Part shown: positions 43,766 through 52,569 of the stretch, one piece after another | Numbering within the stretch: the stretch's first letter is position 1 | How the letters are laid out: each line of letters starts with the position of its first letter | Source of the DNA: an uncultured Bacteroidota bacterium | GTDB lineage: Bacteria > Bacteroidota > Bacteroidia > Flavobacteriales > Flavobacteriaceae | Length of the DNA stretch: 64,000 bases | Direction: 5' to 3' | NCBI GenBank assembly: GCA_902629505.1 | Contig: CACORF010000001.1 | Coordinates: 1-64,000, forward strand | The notes under the pieces: model-generated | Database searches by the model: none | The model's input: the letters and a program-made list of their open reading frames with translations, nothing else | What the model was told of the DNA's origin: nothing | Made by a program: the position numbers and the translations under genes

Positions 43766-44959
43766 ATGCATAGTTTCTTTAAAATATCAAAAAATCAACT
43801 TTATTACATTTTTATATCATTAATACTAGTTTCTTGCCAATCAAATTCCAAGATTGATAATAATTTAATTCTAGAATTTCAAGAACAACTTATAAAAGAT
43901 GAAACTACTGGCTCTAACGTTGCTATGGTTTTTAAAGATGATGAGGTTGTATATAAGCAAGTTGTTAATTCGGGTAAAGAAGGAGATAAAAATATTAATG
44001 ATGATACAATATTCCCTGTTTGGTCAATGAGTAAACCGATTACAATAGTAGCTATGATGACTCTTTTTGAGGATGGTCTCATAGATTTTAATGATGATGT
44101 GTCAGATTACATTCCAAGTTTTAAAAATATCAAATGTAAAGGAAAAGTTGATGAGATATATGATTGTAAAAATTCCTTAAAGATTTTACATTTAATGACA
44201 CATAGAGCAGGTTACAAATACTATAATTGGAAGTATTATAGACTCCAACCAGGTGAATCTATGGGTCTATATATTAACCATGAAAAATATGATAACTTAA
44301 AAGATTTTGCTGAGGATGTCACAAGAATACCCTTAGAGTATGAGCCTGGAACTCAATATGTTTATGGAATAAGTCAAGCTATTTTAGGAAGAATTGTTGA
44401 GGTGGTGACAAAAAAGACTTTTTATGAATATTTAAAGGAAAGAATATTTGATCCCCTTGGTATGACTAATACAAAATTTTATCTAACTGAAGATGAAAGA
44501 AATAGATTTCAACCATTATTCTTAAATTCTCAATCAATAAAAGAGTTTACAAACTCTTATGACGAACTTAGCTATGACATAGATAACTATGCTTATTTTG
44601 GAGGTGAGGGATTAGTATCAACATTAGAAGATTATGCAAAATTTTGCAAAATGTTATTAAATGATGGAGAGTTAAATGGTCAAAGAATAATTTCACAATC
44701 AAGTATTGATATAATGACAGAGAAACACTCTGAAGGACAGGATGGATTTTATACTGCATTTTCTTTATTTGTTCTTGAAGATCCTGAGAAAGATGGAAGA
44801 GGTTCATCCAAGGGAATTTATGGATGGTCTGGATATCACAACACTCACTTTTGGATAGATAATCAAAAAAATCTTTTTGGTCTATTCATGACAAGAGCTA
44901 GAGAATATAAACAAGATATTCAAAATGATTTTAGAGAGGCTGTATACTCTGTATATTAA
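43766..44959 (+). CDS. Serine hydrolase of the beta-lactamase/class C esterase family (lipoprotein)
   Basis: Protein of 397 residues with a lipoprotein signal (LISLILVSCQ). The nucleophile motif SxxK is in VWSMSKPITIVAMMTLFEDG, a YGIS replaces the YxN motif, and GWSGYHNTHFWID near the C-terminus gives the third motif region. Such proteins are usually esterases or peptidases; drug hydrolysis cannot be assumed. The gene sits between tRNA-Gly and tRNA-Thr, which are normally neighbours in this class, so it may be an insertion into the tRNA cluster. Confidence 0.87.
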   Translation: MHSFFKISKNQLYYIFISLILVSCQSNSKIDNNLILEFQEQLIKDETTGSNVAMVFKDDEVVYKQVVNSGKEGDKNINDDTIFPVWSMSKPITIVAMMTLFEDGLIDFNDDVSDYIPSFKNIKCKGKVDEIYDCKNSLKILHLMTHRAGYKYYNWKYYRLQPGESMGLYINHEKYDNLKDFAEDVTRIPLEYEPGTQYVYGISQAILGRIVEVVTKKTFYEYLKERIFDPLGMTNTKFYLTEDERNRFQPLFLNSQSIKEFTNSYDELSYDIDNYAYFGGEGLVSTLEDYAKFCKMLLNDGELNGQRIISQSSIDIMTEKHSEGQDGFYTAFSLFVLEDPEKDGRGSSKGIYGWSGYHNTHFWIDNQKNLFGLFMTRAREYKQDIQNDFREAVYSVY

Positions 44960-44975
44960 TTTTTTATTAAAATTA

Positions 44976-45047
44976 GCCGATATAGCTCAGGGGTAGAGCG
45001 TTTCCTTGGTAAGGAAAAGGTCCCGAGTTCAAATCTCGGTATTGGCT
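44976..45047 (+). tRNA. tRNA-Thr (anticodon GGT)
   Basis: A 72-nt cloverleaf. Acceptor GCCGATA pairs with TATTGGC (one G-U), the anticodon arm is TTTCC-TTGGTAA-GGAAA with GGT at 45008-45010, and the T arm has GAGTTCAAATCTC. The 3' end is 3 nt from a convergent small gene. In related genomes this tRNA directly precedes tuf. Confidence 0.95.
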
Positions 45048-45050
45048 CAA

Positions 45051-45245
45051 CTATAATGTGGTTTTAAAAATAATTTGGTAAATAAGCAAAAAGGTTCCAA
45101 AAATTGCGCCACCGAAGTAGATTATCTTTAAAAGTAAAATAAATTTCTTTCCAAGTATATTCTCCTTCTCCCATCTTCTTACTATTATTATTGCAACAAC
45201 AAAAAGTAATATTGAAAATAATGTGCCAAACAAGTCAAATATCAT
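45051..45245 (-). CDS. Small two-helix membrane protein, function unknown
   Basis: Protein of 64 residues with a helix near 4-24, a basic linker (VRRWEKENILGKKF) and a second helix near 37-59. The family is not recognised. It converges on tRNA-Thr. The hydrophobic plan, ATG start and neighbour-like codon use support a real gene. Confidence 0.5.
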   Translation of the reverse strand: MIFDLFGTLFSILLFVVAIIIVRRWEKENILGKKFILLLKIIYFGGAIFGTFLLIYQIIFKTTL

Positions 45246-45317
45246 AAATTAGTATTTATTAGTTCGGCAAATTTATATTAGAATCTTTTTAGATTAGCAT
45301 CTTTATTTGTTAAAAAA
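45246..45317. other. Intergenic stretch near tRNA-Thr(GGT)
   Basis: A 72-nt AT-rich gap between a minus-strand membrane protein gene and the 51-codon frame. No repeat or attachment-site-like duplication of the tRNA-Thr 3' end is seen here. Confidence 0.4.
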
Positions 45318-45473
45318 ATGAGAAAAAACATCAAGTATATAATTATTTTTTTTGTTGTAATATTTATTGATATTATCATAAATATGGGTTTTCTTATATA
45401 TTCAGGAGGTAGTCATAAATCTCAGCTTTCATTTATTGATAAATTTTTGCTAAAAATAATTGACTATTTCTAA
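45318..45473 (+). CDS. Possible small membrane protein of 51 residues
   Basis: The frame reads MRKNIKYIIIFFVVIFIDII and ends LLKIIDYF before TAA: a basic start, a membrane helix (about 6-22) and a short polar part with GGSHKSQ. It is too short for firm support and is not recognised. It lies in the same orientation just ahead of the sugar transporter gene (10 nt gap). Confidence 0.35.
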   Translation: MRKNIKYIIIFFVVIFIDIIINMGFLIYSGGSHKSQLSFIDKFLLKIIDYF

Positions 45474-45483
45474 TCTTCATTAC

Positions 45484-46800
45484 ATGAATAAATTATTAAA
45501 ATGGTCATTAACTGCTGCTCTTGCCGGGTTTCTTTTCGGATTTGATACTGTTGTAATATCTGGTGCTGATCAAAAGCTTCAAGAATTATGGAATTCCTCA
45601 GATATTTTTCATGGCTCAGTTGTGATGGCGATGGCCTTATGGGGAACAGTTTTTGGAGCAATTTTTGGAGGAATTCCAACAAGAAAATTTGGACGAAAAA
45701 ACACACTAATTTGGATTGGAATATTCTATTCAATTTCAGCAATTGGCTCAGCTCTTGCAAATGATCCAATTACTTTTGCAGTATTTAGATTTATAGGTGG
45801 AGTAGGTGTTGGAGTTTCTGGTATTGCAGCTCCTGCATACATCTCAGAGATTGCACCTGCAAAAAATAGGGGAAGACTTGTAGGACTCTATCAATTTAAT
45901 CTAGTAACTGGAATATTAGTTGCATTTTTATCAAATTATCTACTTAGTGGAATTGGTGAAAATGACTGGAGATATATGATGGGTATAGAGGCTATTCCAG
46001 CGATATTATATACTTTACTTGTTCTTTCAATTCCAAAAAGTCCAAGGTGGCTTTATCTTAATAATCAAAAAGATAAAGCTGAAAAAATAATAAGGGATGC
46101 TTATTCAAAAAATGATGCAGATGAATTAATTATTGAAATAACAAGAGATAAAGAATCAAATGTTGAATCAGAATCAATCTTTCAAAAAAAATATAGTTTT
46201 ATACTCACTCTTGCCTTCTTAGTTGCAGCTTTTAACCAATTTTCAGGAATTAATGCATTCCTTTATTACGCTCCCAGAATATTTGAAGAAGGAGGGCTTG
46301 GTCAAAATGCAGCATTATTAAATAGTGTTGGAATTGGTCTTACTAATGTGATTTTTACATTTATTGGGATTAATTTAATTGATAAACTTGGAAGAAAAGT
46401 TCTTATGTACATAGGATCCATTGGTTATATAATTTCTCTAAGTCTAATTAGCCTTTCTTTTATTTTAGAATGGGGTGGTATTGCACTTCCTATTTTTCTA
46501 TTTTTATTTATTGCATCCCATGCAATTGGGCAGGGAGCAATAATTTGGGTCTATATATCTGAAATTTTTCCAAATCATATTAGGAGTTATGGTCAGTCAT
46601 TTGGAATCTCTACTCATTGGGTTCTTGCTGCTATCATACCCTCATTTGTTCCATTTTTATTTGGCTGGATTGGTCCTGGAATTGTATTTGCATTTTTTGC
46701 TTTTATGATGGTTTTACAATTACTATTTACTCATTTTATAATGCCAGAGACAAAAGGGGTGTCTCTTGAAGAATTAAGTAAAAAATTAATTAAAAATTAA
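45484..46800 (+). CDS. MFS sugar porter (SP family)
   Basis: Twelve-helix transporter of about 438 residues. The ATG at 45484 is chosen because it begins MNKLLKWSLTAALAGFLFGFDTVVISGA, the usual start; a TTG further upstream would add residues not seen in the family. Motifs are GGIPTRKFGRKNTL, GGVGVGVSGIAAPAYISEIAPAKNRGRL, NQFSGINAFLYYAP, DKLGRKVLM and the closing PETKGVSLEEL. It imports a hexose or pentose by proton or sodium coupling. The stop shares TTAA with the surface-protein gene on the other strand. Confidence 0.93.
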   Translation: MNKLLKWSLTAALAGFLFGFDTVVISGADQKLQELWNSSDIFHGSVVMAMALWGTVFGAIFGGIPTRKFGRKNTLIWIGIFYSISAIGSALANDPITFAVFRFIGGVGVGVSGIAAPAYISEIAPAKNRGRLVGLYQFNLVTGILVAFLSNYLLSGIGENDWRYMMGIEAIPAILYTLLVLSIPKSPRWLYLNNQKDKAEKIIRDAYSKNDADELIIEITRDKESNVESESIFQKKYSFILTLAFLVAAFNQFSGINAFLYYAPRIFEEGGLGQNAALLNSVGIGLTNVIFTFIGINLIDKLGRKVLMYIGSIGYIISLSLISLSFILEWGGIALPIFLFLFIASHAIGQGAIIWVYISEIFPNHIRSYGQSFGISTHWVLAAIIPSFVPFLFGWIGPGIVFAFFAFMMVLQLLFTHFIMPETKGVSLEELSKKLIKN

Positions 46801-48701
46801 TTTGAGTTTGAGCTTGAATTCTCTAAGTTATCAGTACAATAATCAAATTTTGGTATCTTATCTTCTGACATTGACTGAGCATTAAGTATAAACTGAGCAC
46901 ACTGCGTAACATTGTCAACATTCCAATCACTAAGATCTTGATCAAAGACTACAGTTTGTTTTAAAAAGGCTCTCATGTCATTAACATTATTTGTATTCCA
47001 CCCGCTTATGTCTTGATTAAACTTTTTTGCTAAACGAAAGGTTTGTCTCATATTTATTACATTTTCTGTATTCCATCCGCTTATATCTTGATTGAATTCC
47101 CAAGCATTTTGAAATGCATTATACATATTTTCAACTTTTCCCGTATCCCAATTACTTATATCTTGATTAAAGTCAGTATTTGCAAATATTCTTAAAAAAC
47201 TTTCTACATCTGATGTATCCCAAGAGCTTATATCAGATGATACAGATGCATTATTAGTAGTATTTTTTTTTCGAAACAAAGAGTTTAAATCAGTAATACC
47301 AGAAGTACAAACTCCAGACAAATCTTCACCAGCATCTCTTTTTGCGATAAGAGTGTTTCTATTAACTTTAGTATATGGTTTCCCGTCTACTGTACCAACA
47401 GCACCAACTGAAGCATTTGGACATAAAATTGTTACTCCATTTGGATGTAAATAGAAAAGTAGTTCCTCATAGTTTGCAGTAATTGTTGTGTCACTAGTGA
47501 TATTAAAAGTATATGTTGGATTTGTACTAAGTTCATTACCAGAGCTATCAGTCCAATTTATAAATCCGTAACCAGTATCGGGACTAGCTGTTATACTTAC
47601 ACTTTCTCCATCATTATATGTTCCGCCTGAAGGTGAAACAGATCCATTATCACCTGTATTAACTGTTAATTGAAACTGAGGAGTAGATCCTCCTCCTCCT
47701 CCTCCTCCTCCTCCTGATGGAGGCTGGATTGGAGTTGATGTTTGTGTACCTTGCTCTACATCAAAGTTAATGGTCTCGGATAACTCTCCACAACTACTTT
47801 GATTTACAGTGGAGACAGTGAATGATTGAGGACCACTTTCATTTATTTTTCCTTCAATTTTATAGGTAGTTCCAGTAATTGAATATGTTAAACCCTCTGG
47901 AAGTCCTGAGAAAGTTAAACCCTCTGCAGAGCCCCCATATGATATTTCAATAGGTTGAATTTCATCACCTGTTACCGCAGATCTATATAAATCACCTAAT
48001 ACTTCAATTGTAGGGCTGTTAGGACTTCTTGCAAGTACTATTCTCTCAATTTTCTCGCACTGATCACTTTCAAATTTTAAATCAAATGCAAATAAATTTT
48101 TGACTCCAGAAAAAACAAAACCATCAACTGAAATAGTTCCGTTTACATTTACCACAGAAATACCACTTGGTATTGAATCTTGAATAAATGAAACGGAATA
48201 AATTGCTTCATCATAAATTAATTTTACTGGACTAATCCTTTGACCTGTACAAAACATCTGTTCGTTGGCCATGTCAATGCTTGATAATTCAATTGCAGGG
48301 CATGAAACAGAATTAATCTCGTTGACAAGATTGTCTAATTGAGCTTGAAGTTCATTTCTGCTGTTTACAATACTTAAATATTCATCGTATAGATCACTAT
48401 TTTCTTGTTCAGCCTGTTCATAGTCATTTGTCATGTTGTTCAGTTCCTCCTCAAGTTCTTTGAGAATATCTGTAAGATTAGTAATTTGATTGAGTAGGTC
48501 ATTATTTGAAGATGATAATTGATCATTCGAAGATGAAAGGTTTGATATATCAAATGTTAATGTATTTACTTCGATTGTCAAGTTGCTTATCTGCTCTTGC
48601 AGCGCTATATTTCTTTTTTCCAATTCATCTATCTCGTCTTTATTACAGGAATTAGTAATTGTAAAAAAAAATAGAATTAAAATTGGTATAAACTTTTTCA
48701 T
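46797..48701 (-). CDS. BspA-like (DUF285) surface lipoprotein with coiled coil and InlB B-type repeat
   Basis: Lipoprotein of 634 residues. The signal ends TNSCNK. A heptad-rich coiled coil covers about 25-130. Two immunoglobulin-like regions follow, then a linker of nine glycines coded by pure GGA. Next is a divergent InlB B-type module (GSVSPSGGTYNDGESVSITASPDTGYGF) near 355-410. The C-terminal 150 residues hold four or five DUF285 repeats with the recurring FNQDISGWNT phrase. The architecture suggests surface adhesion or ligand binding. No sorting domain for type IX secretion is seen. Confidence 0.85.
   Translation of the reverse strand: MKKFIPILILFFFTITNSCNKDEIDELEKRNIALQEQISNLTIEVNTLTFDISNLSSSNDQLSSSNNDLLNQITNLTDILKELEEELNNMTNDYEQAEQENSDLYDEYLSIVNSRNELQAQLDNLVNEINSVSCPAIELSSIDMANEQMFCTGQRISPVKLIYDEAIYSVSFIQDSIPSGISVVNVNGTISVDGFVFSGVKNLFAFDLKFESDQCEKIERIVLARSPNSPTIEVLGDLYRSAVTGDEIQPIEISYGGSAEGLTFSGLPEGLTYSITGTTYKIEGKINESGPQSFTVSTVNQSSCGELSETINFDVEQGTQTSTPIQPPSGGGGGGGGGSTPQFQLTVNTGDNGSVSPSGGTYNDGESVSITASPDTGYGFINWTDSSGNELSTNPTYTFNITSDTTITANYEELLFYLHPNGVTILCPNASVGAVGTVDGKPYTKVNRNTLIAKRDAGEDLSGVCTSGITDLNSLFRKKNTTNNASVSSDISSWDTSDVESFLRIFANTDFNQDISNWDTGKVENMYNAFQNAWEFNQDISGWNTENVINMRQTFRLAKKFNQDISGWNTNNVNDMRAFLKQTVVFDQDLSDWNVDNVTQCAQFILNAQSMSEDKIPKFDYCTDNLENSSSNSN
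47688..47714. repeat. (TCC)9 microsatellite coding for a nine-glycine linker
   Basis: Nine uninterrupted TCC units, read as GGA (Gly) on the minus strand inside the surface lipoprotein gene. Length changes in whole units would leave the frame intact and only alter linker length. Confidence 0.95.
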
Positions 48702-48716
48702 AATTTAAATAATCGC

Positions 48717-50405
48717 CTACCAAAACATTGCATATAAAAATGTTGTAATTAAAAGTACGCTAAATGCTCCAATATTGAATGTATTATTTGTTGCAAATAA
48801 TTTTTTTGTAAGATTTATACCCTTTGGATCATCTTGATTACCTTCAATATAACTTATAACTGCAATAATAGCAAGAGTTGCAATGCAAGTATAACCCATC
48901 TGGTGCATAAAAGGTAGCTCAACAAATATTGAACCATCACTCCATCCTTTTGGTGCAACTTTAAAATACATGGCAATTGGAATTGATAATATAGCTCCCC
49001 ATATAGCTGCATTATTAGTAGCTTTCTTATAAAATAAGCCCATTAAAAATACTGCCAAGATTCCAGGACTTACTACTCCAGTATACTCTTGAATAAATAT
49101 AAATACTTGTCCAAGACTTCCAAGTTGTGGTGCGATTATTATTGCAGTAATTAATGCAACAACTGCAGCTATTCTTCCTACTGAAACCATTTTTGCATCT
49201 GATGCATTTTTATTAAAATGAGATTTGTATATATCCATTGTAAAAATTGTAGAAGTAGAATTCAACATTGATGCTAATGAAGAAACAATAGCAGCTGCAA
49301 GAGCAGCTAGTATTAGACCTTTAACTCCTGCTGGAATAAAGTTTTTAATTAACCAAGGCGCAGCATTATCATTAGCAAAATTTCCTGTAGCACCAATAAA
49401 ACCTGGATCAACTGATGTGGCTGTTAAAACACCAGCATCATCAATATTCATTACATATGCAATAATTCCAGGTAATACCACAATTACAGGTATTATTAAT
49501 TTAAGAAAAGCAGCAAAGACAATACCTTTCTGACCTTCAGCTAGACTTTTTGCTGCAAGTGTTCTTTGAATAATATATTGATTAAAACCCCAGTAGTATA
49601 GATTTGCTACCCACATACCTCCAATTAATACAGCAAGACCTGGAAGATCCCACCATGCATCACCTCCATTTGGCTTTATAATTTCTCCTTTAGATAAAAT
49701 CATTGAAAATCTTTCAGGTGCCTTCTCATAAACATATTTCATACCATCAATAAAGCTTCCTGAATCTGTAACATTTGATAGGGCAAAATACGTCATTAGT
49801 AAGCCTCCAAAAATTAAGATAACTACTTGGATTACATCTGTCCATGCAACTGATGCCAGACCTCCCCAAAGTGAATATGCAGCAGCAAATAAACCAAGTC
49901 CTATAATACTGTTTAGTAAAATGGATCCGTCACCAACTCCAATTATTGTATCCAGGGCTTTACCTCCAAGAAACAGAACGGTTGTTAGGTTTACAAAAAC
50001 AAAAAGGGCTATCCAGAATATTGCAAGTATAGTTTTTAGGTTAGTGCTATATCTTTTTTCAATAAATTCAGGAATTGTATACAGTCCTTTTTCAATAAAT
50101 ATGGGAAGAAAATATTTACCTACAACTAAAAGAGTTATTGCCGCCATCCATTCATATGAAGCAATTGCAAGACCTAAAGCAAACCCTGATCCTGACATTC
50201 CAATAAACTGTTCAGCAGAAATATTAGCTGCAATTAATGAAGCACCAACTGCCCACCAAGGAAGAGATTTACTCGCTAGAAAGTAATCTTCTGCATTTTT
50301 TTGTTTTCCTTTTTTATCTCTTGAGACCCATAAACCTATTCCTAATATAACTGCGGCATAAAGCCCAAAGATTAGATAATCTAATAATTCAAAATTCCCA
50401 TTCAT
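48717..50405 (-). CDS. Sodium/solute symporter (SSS/SGLT family)
   Basis: Protein of 562 residues with about fourteen helices. It shows DYFLASKSLPWWAVGASLIAANISAEQFIGMSGSG, AYSLWGGLASVAWTDVIQV and NQYIIQRTLAAKSLAEGQKG, the SGLT-type features of sodium/sugar symporters. With the sugar MFS protein nearby and a GH3 enzyme at the start of the window it fits carbohydrate use in seawater. It lies 15 nt upstream of the surface lipoprotein gene on the same strand. Confidence 0.93.
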   Translation of the reverse strand: MNGNFELLDYLIFGLYAAVILGIGLWVSRDKKGKQKNAEDYFLASKSLPWWAVGASLIAANISAEQFIGMSGSGFALGLAIASYEWMAAITLLVVGKYFLPIFIEKGLYTIPEFIEKRYSTNLKTILAIFWIALFVFVNLTTVLFLGGKALDTIIGVGDGSILLNSIIGLGLFAAAYSLWGGLASVAWTDVIQVVILIFGGLLMTYFALSNVTDSGSFIDGMKYVYEKAPERFSMILSKGEIIKPNGGDAWWDLPGLAVLIGGMWVANLYYWGFNQYIIQRTLAAKSLAEGQKGIVFAAFLKLIIPVIVVLPGIIAYVMNIDDAGVLTATSVDPGFIGATGNFANDNAAPWLIKNFIPAGVKGLILAALAAAIVSSLASMLNSTSTIFTMDIYKSHFNKNASDAKMVSVGRIAAVVALITAIIIAPQLGSLGQVFIFIQEYTGVVSPGILAVFLMGLFYKKATNNAAIWGAILSIPIAMYFKVAPKGWSDGSIFVELPFMHQMGYTCIATLAIIAVISYIEGNQDDPKGINLTKKLFATNNTFNIGAFSVLLITTFLYAMFW

Positions 50406-50505
50406 TTAGCCAAAGTTAAAATTGAAAAGTTTAATTGATTTTGTTTAGTTTTTATAAAATTAGAATTTTTGTTTAATTTAAAAAATTAAAGTTCAATAGT
50501 TTAAA

Positions 50506-50628
50506 GTGAACCAAAAGAAACAAAAAAATAGTATCGCTGTAAAGATTGCAAAAAGAATTTTAATTAGTTTCTTTATTGTTGTTCTTATTGTGGTGTCACT
50601 TTTTTATATATTAGGATTACTTCGATAA
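50506..50628 (+). CDS. Possible small membrane protein of 40 residues (GTG start)
   Basis: From GTG the frame reads MNQKKQKNSIAVKIAKRILI, then a hydrophobic helix (SFFIVVLIVVSLFYILGLL) and ends in R before TAA. The basic N-terminus plus single helix is plausible for a small membrane peptide, but the length is too short to exclude chance. It lies between the SSS symporter and the cupin gene. Confidence 0.35.
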   Translation: MNQKKQKNSIAVKIAKRILISFFIVVLIVVSLFYILGLLR

Positions 50629-50647
50629 AAAATTTAAAGAATTGGAA

Positions 50648-50959
50648 ATGAATATTAAAGAATTAAATTCAAATGAAATAATGCCAGGCTTTCATGGTAG
50701 AATAATTAATGGCTCTGAATTTACATGGGTATATTGGGAAATTGACAAAGGGGCTAGCTTACCGGAACATAATCATGTAAATGAACAACTAATGCATGTA
50801 TTAGAAGGTGAGTTTGAATTTACAATTAATGGTAAAAAAAATATATGCACTAAGGGGTCTACGTTTCTAATACCTTCTAATGTTCCCCATTCAGGAAAAG
50901 CTATAAGCCAATGTATAATAATGGATGTGTTCAGTCCGAAAAGAGATGACTTAGGATGA
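50648..50959 (+). CDS. Cupin-domain protein
   Basis: Single cupin barrel of about 103 residues, started at ATG 50648 rather than the upstream TTG. Metal-binding motif 1 is readable as LPEHNHVNEQLMHVLEGEFEF and motif 2 as GSTFLIPSNVPHSGKA, with His and Glu ligands. Function cannot be fixed from the fold. It overlaps the SDR gene by 4 nt, so the two are probably translated together and may act on the same small molecule. Confidence 0.85.
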   Translation: MNIKELNSNEIMPGFHGRIINGSEFTWVYWEIDKGASLPEHNHVNEQLMHVLEGEFEFTINGKKNICTKGSTFLIPSNVPHSGKAISQCIIMDVFSPKRDDLG

Positions 50960-51735
50960 AAATAGATTTAACAGGTAAAAAAGCTCTAGTAGGAGGAAGT
51001 AGTAAAGGTATTGGATTAGGTATTGCAATTGAACTAGCAAATTCTGGTGCAAGTGTCTGTCTTATGGCAAGAAATGAATCAAGACTAAAAGAAATTGTAG
51101 GTCAACTTCCCAATTCAAGTAGTCATAGTTATTTAGTTGTTGATTTTTCAAAATTTGAAGAATATAAACTTAAGATTGAGGATTATGCTCAAAATAATCA
51201 TATAGATATTTTAGTTAATAATACTCAGGGACCACCTGCAGGGAATTCCTTATCAAAAAATATTGATTCTTATCAAGAAGCATTTGATTTATTATTTAAA
51301 AGTGTTGTTCATACCACCTCACTAGTCATTCCAAAGATGCAAAAGAATAAATGGGGAAGGATAATTAACGTTACCTCAGTTTCAGTAAAAGAGCCTTTAA
51401 ATTATCTTGTTTTATCTAATAGTATTAGATCTGCAGTTGTTGCATGGGCTAAGAGTCTATCCGTAGATCTTGGTCCTGATGGAATTACTGTTAATTCAAT
51501 TTTAACCGGATACTTCGACACTGAGAGAATTAAAGAATTAAATAAAGAAAAATCAAAGTCATTAAAAATTACAGAAACTGAAGTACTTGATAAAATGAAA
51601 TCGTTAGTTCCTGCCTCACGTCTTGGAAAACCAGAGGAATATGGGTATTTGGTCTCATTTCTTAGTTCAGATAATGCTGCATATATCAATGGAGCTTCAA
51701 TACCAATTGATGGTGGTCTGCTAAAATCTTATTAA
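50956..51735 (+). CDS. SDR-family oxidoreductase with degenerate catalytic motif
   Basis: Rossmann protein of 259 residues. The cofactor loop is GGSSKGIGLGIAIELA and NNTQGPPAG replaces NNAG. The Ser of the triad is present (INVTSVSVKEP), but the YxxxK site reads LSNSIR, so both the Tyr and the Lys are missing at the usual places. The C-terminus is GRLGKPEEYG and GASIPIDGG, as in FabG-like proteins. Related SDRs with the same SNSxR replacement exist and are annotated as oxidoreductases. It is coupled to the cupin gene upstream. Confidence 0.85.
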   Translation: MKIDLTGKKALVGGSSKGIGLGIAIELANSGASVCLMARNESRLKEIVGQLPNSSSHSYLVVDFSKFEEYKLKIEDYAQNNHIDILVNNTQGPPAGNSLSKNIDSYQEAFDLLFKSVVHTTSLVIPKMQKNKWGRIINVTSVSVKEPLNYLVLSNSIRSAVVAWAKSLSVDLGPDGITVNSILTGYFDTERIKELNKEKSKSLKITETEVLDKMKSLVPASRLGKPEEYGYLVSFLSSDNAAYINGASIPIDGGLLKSY

Positions 51736-52529
51736 ATATCATCATATCTTCCTGGAGCAAGTAATCCACTGACTAATCTAAAAACAGAATGTGGTATGAT
51801 TTTCAAGAGAAATACTATTACTTTCCAAGTTTTTGTGGGTACAGATATTCTCTTACCTTTAAACATTGCATCTACTCCTTCTTGTGCTATTCTTTTTGCA
51901 CTTTTCTTTAAAAAACTGGGAACGCTATCCATTTCAGCTTGAACCCCACTAGCTGTGTGAAAGTTTGTAACTGTATACCCTGGACAAACTGCAGTAGAGG
52001 TGATACCATATTTATTATAAAAACCTAGTGACTCACTAAATCTATTCATAAATGTTTTAACAGGCCCATAAAGAGACTGAAGAGATGATGCTGGTGCAAA
52101 AGCAGCAACTGATGAAACAATCATGATCTTTCCTCCACCATTTGAAATCATATCATTGATATATTTTTTAGTAAGTGCGATGACAGAGGTTCCTAAAACT
52201 CTTAAGCACCTTTCTTCATCTTCTAAAGAATTTTCATGAAATGCATTAGGCAAAGCATATCCTGCGTTATTGATAAGTATATCAACTTTGTATTTTTTCT
52301 GACTAGTATATTCATAAATTTCACTTGGGGAATTAATTAGGGTTAAATCTGAGGCAAAAAAATTACAATCTATATTAAATTTGTTTGCTAATTCTTTTGA
52401 TACACTATCTAATTTATCTCTGGACCTGGCCACTAATATTAAATTATATCCTCTTTTTGCAAGATCCTTTGAAATTTCAAGTCCTATTCCTGAAGTTGCG
52501 CCTGTTACTAGAGCATAAGAATTTTTCAT
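51732..52529 (-). CDS. SDR-family oxidoreductase (DltE-like)
   Basis: Protein of 265 residues with intact SDR motifs: TGATSGIGLEISKDLA for NAD(P), NNAGYALP, the Ser in MIVSSVAAF and YGPVK as YxxxK. The C-terminal part (RISVPTKTWKVIVFLLKIIP) is hydrophobic, as in short-chain dehydrogenases of the DltE-like branch that sit at membranes. Substrate unknown. The stop shares TTAA with the convergent SDR gene. Confidence 0.87.
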   Translation of the reverse strand: MKNSYALVTGATSGIGLEISKDLAKRGYNLILVARSRDKLDSVSKELANKFNIDCNFFASDLTLINSPSEIYEYTSQKKYKVDILINNAGYALPNAFHENSLEDEERCLRVLGTSVIALTKKYINDMISNGGGKIMIVSSVAAFAPASSLQSLYGPVKTFMNRFSESLGFYNKYGITSTAVCPGYTVTNFHTASGVQAEMDSVPSFLKKSAKRIAQEGVDAMFKGKRISVPTKTWKVIVFLLKIIPHSVFRLVSGLLAPGRYDDI

Positions 52530-52534
52530 ATCTG

Positions 52535-52542
52535 CAAATCTA
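52535..52542 (-). promoter_or_regulatory. Putative -7 box of the SDR gene promoter
   Basis: TAGATTTG on the minus strand matches TAnnTTTG exactly and ends 5 nt before the ATG at 52529, implying a nearly leaderless transcript. No -33 TTG at 19 bp. Confidence 0.38.
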
Positions 52543-52569
52543 ACTAATTAGTTTAATTTTACGGTCGAA

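Noticed and set aside
43766-44959. Antibiotic-resistance beta-lactamase
   Set aside because: The SxxK protein is a lipoprotein with a non-standard second motif; this broad family is mostly esterases and peptidases, so resistance is not supported.
45470-45769. Minus-strand frame of 99 codons over the sugar transporter start
   Set aside because: It overlaps a clear MFS gene and shows Gln/Leu-rich shadow composition only.
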